Of a DNA stretch of 44,716 nucleotides, positions 43,704 through 44,716 are shown piece after piece. The position numbers and the translations under genes are program-made. How positions within the stretch are numbered: the first letter of the stretch is position 1; each line of letters opens with the position of its first letter. The notes under the pieces were generated by a model. That model was given only the letters and a program-made list of their open reading frames with translations, had not been told where the DNA came from and searched no databases. Location: positions 1 through 44,716 of the forward strand of contig JAFIFG010000004.1 in assembly GCA_020832135.1 (NCBI GenBank). Reading direction: 5' to 3'. The stretch is from Clostridiaceae bacterium. Its GTDB lineage: Bacteria > Bacillota > Clostridia > Peptostreptococcales > Natronincolaceae.

Positions 43704-44588
43704 ATGATAAAAATTATGGCGGATTCTACTTGTGATTTATCTCAAGAAATACTTGATCAATATAATATTAGTTTAGCTTCCCTTACTCTAAGTATAGAAG
43801 ATAAGGTTTATAGAGACAGAATAGATATTGAACCAAATTATTTTTATAGTATTATTGAAGAAATTTCTAAAGCTCCAACTACTGCTATGCCAAGCCCTAT
43901 GTCTTATTTAAGTATAATGAAAGAAGCTGTTGAAAGCGGACATGCCTCTATACTTTGTATTTGTATGTCCAGTGGTACTAGTGCTGCATATCAATCCGCA
44001 GTCATTGCTAGAGATTATTTTTATGACGAAAATACTAATTCAAAAATAAAAATTCATATTGTGGATTCAAAATGTATGAGCCATGGAAGTGGCTGGTTAA
44101 TTATAAAAAGTGCAAGACTTAGGGAAAGTGGTGCTAGTTTTGAGGAACTTGTAGATTTTAACGAAACCTATAAAACTAATGTTAAGCATTTTTTATCTGT
44201 TGATGACCTGAATCATTTAATAAAGAGTGGTAGGATAAATAATGCCAGTGGATTTATTGGGAAATTATTAAAACTGAAACCAATTATGTCAATGAAGGAA
44301 GGCAAGGGCTCCATTGTAGCAAAGGAAAGAGGCCGTAAGAAGGTATTAGAACATTATGTTAAGGAGTTTGTTAAAAGAAATGATTCCCATCTTACAGATT
44401 TTATTATTATCGGATATACTTCAGATATAACCTATGCTGAGGAGTTAAAGCTAAAAATAACCCAGGATACTGATTTTACTGGAGATATTTTTGTTATGCA
44501 AATGGGTGTTGTTGTTGGGACTCATGTCGGATTAGGTGCTATTTCAATGTTTTTTGTTGAAAAGGATCGTATGAGAGATAATTCCTAA
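43704..44588 (+). CDS. DegV family fatty-acid-binding protein
   Basis: A protein of about 294 residues. IMADSTCDLSQEILDQYNIS is the DegV signature, SSGTSAAYQSAVIA is a second block, and DSKCMSHGSGWLIIKSARL a third. DegV proteins (FakB-like) bind fatty acids for the FakA kinase. Start choice is open: the ATG at 43704 follows AAAGGAATGG at moderate distance; ATGs at 43680 and 43692 lie upstream in frame without good sites. Monocistronic; a terminator follows at 44643-44694. Confidence 0.92.
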   Translation: MIKIMADSTCDLSQEILDQYNISLASLTLSIEDKVYRDRIDIEPNYFYSIIEEISKAPTTAMPSPMSYLSIMKEAVESGHASILCICMSSGTSAAYQSAVIARDYFYDENTNSKIKIHIVDSKCMSHGSGWLIIKSARLRESGASFEELVDFNETYKTNVKHFLSVDDLNHLIKSGRINNASGFIGKLLKLKPIMSMKEGKGSIVAKERGRKKVLEHYVKEFVKRNDSHLTDFIIIGYTSDITYAEELKLKITQDTDFTGDIFVMQMGVVVGTHVGLGAISMFFVEKDRMRDNS

Positions 44589-44642
44589 CCAATGAAATTT
44601 AAGATTTATTCATACTGTACAGCAGACAACTATAGGAGCTAC

Positions 44643-44694
44643 AAAAGGGCAAAATAGCCATAGAAAGTAATTTATATTGCTAATATGCCCTTTT
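44643..44694 (+). terminator. Terminator after DegV gene
   Basis: AAAAGGGCA (44643-44651) with TGCCCTTTT (44686-44694), then CTTGTCTTTAAATTTT. The enclosed loop is about 34 bases long and can add a short TAGC/GCTA pairing. Confidence 0.6.
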
Positions 44695-44716
44695 CTTGTC
44701 TTTAAATTTTATTTTA

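Overview
The window is AT-rich DNA from a Gram-positive, anaerobic, probably spore-forming member of the Clostridia. The evidence is strong purine-rich ribosome binding sites, frequent TTG/GTG starts, a complete clostridial glutamate-fermentation operon (3-methylaspartate pathway), a SleB-type cell-wall hydrolase under a ydaO-type (c-di-AMP) riboswitch, and ferredoxin-like proteins. An Alkaliphilus/Natronincola-like genus fits the gene content, but that is inference; no marker gene in the window fixes the genus.

Layout. 1-221 is the start of an ABC-F ATPase that runs off the left edge. 317-6899 is an envelope module: an RDD membrane protein diverging from a SpoIIM-like membrane protein, then a leftward operon of a membrane protein, DUF4129, DUF4350, MoxR-type AAA ATPase and DUF58. 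7097-9082 holds a multi-cluster 4Fe-4S protein and a nitroreductase. 9284-18998 is the centrepiece: one leftward operon encoding a GntR-type regulator, glutamate mutase (GlmS, GlmL, GlmE), methylaspartate ammonia-lyase, a two-subunit mesaconase/fumarase-type hydratase, and the three citrate/citramalate-lyase subunits (CitD, CitE, CitF). Together these would carry glutamate through 3-methylaspartate, mesaconate and citramalate to acetate and pyruvate. A 630-base non-coding region upstream carries two copies of a likely operator and a perfect 42-bp palindrome.

19638-26137 holds a small zinc-finger-like protein, an orphan FAD oxidoreductase with a BFD-like iron-sulfur segment, the riboswitch-controlled hydrolase, an unknown 89-residue protein, a NdpA/YejK-type nucleoid-associated protein and a UshA-type 5'-nucleotidase. 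26317-31785 is a nickel/peptide-type ABC transporter operon (permeases B and C, ATPases D and F, lipoprotein) with a sigma-A promoter and an attenuator-like hairpin in its leader. It diverges from an XdhC/CoxI-type protein. 33272-37888 contains a DUF1846 protein, a small zinc-ribbon protein, glutamate dehydrogenase and TruA.

38374-40407 is a decaying stretch: a small unknown gene, a possible 23-residue membrane peptide, a 43-residue XRE helix-turn-helix protein, a remnant of an IS200/IS605 transposase and a multiply broken M14 carboxypeptidase. 40705-44588 contains an APC amino-acid permease, a cold-shock protein with a long leader, and a DegV protein.

No CRISPR array, tRNA, rRNA or intact mobile element was seen. 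No wholly new multi-gene system was identified. The best leads are regulatory: the riboswitch abutting the ribosome binding site, the glutamate-operon operator pair, the transporter leader attenuator and several long inverted repeats. The unlisted small ORFs and relics at 38.7-40.4 kb are the other leads.
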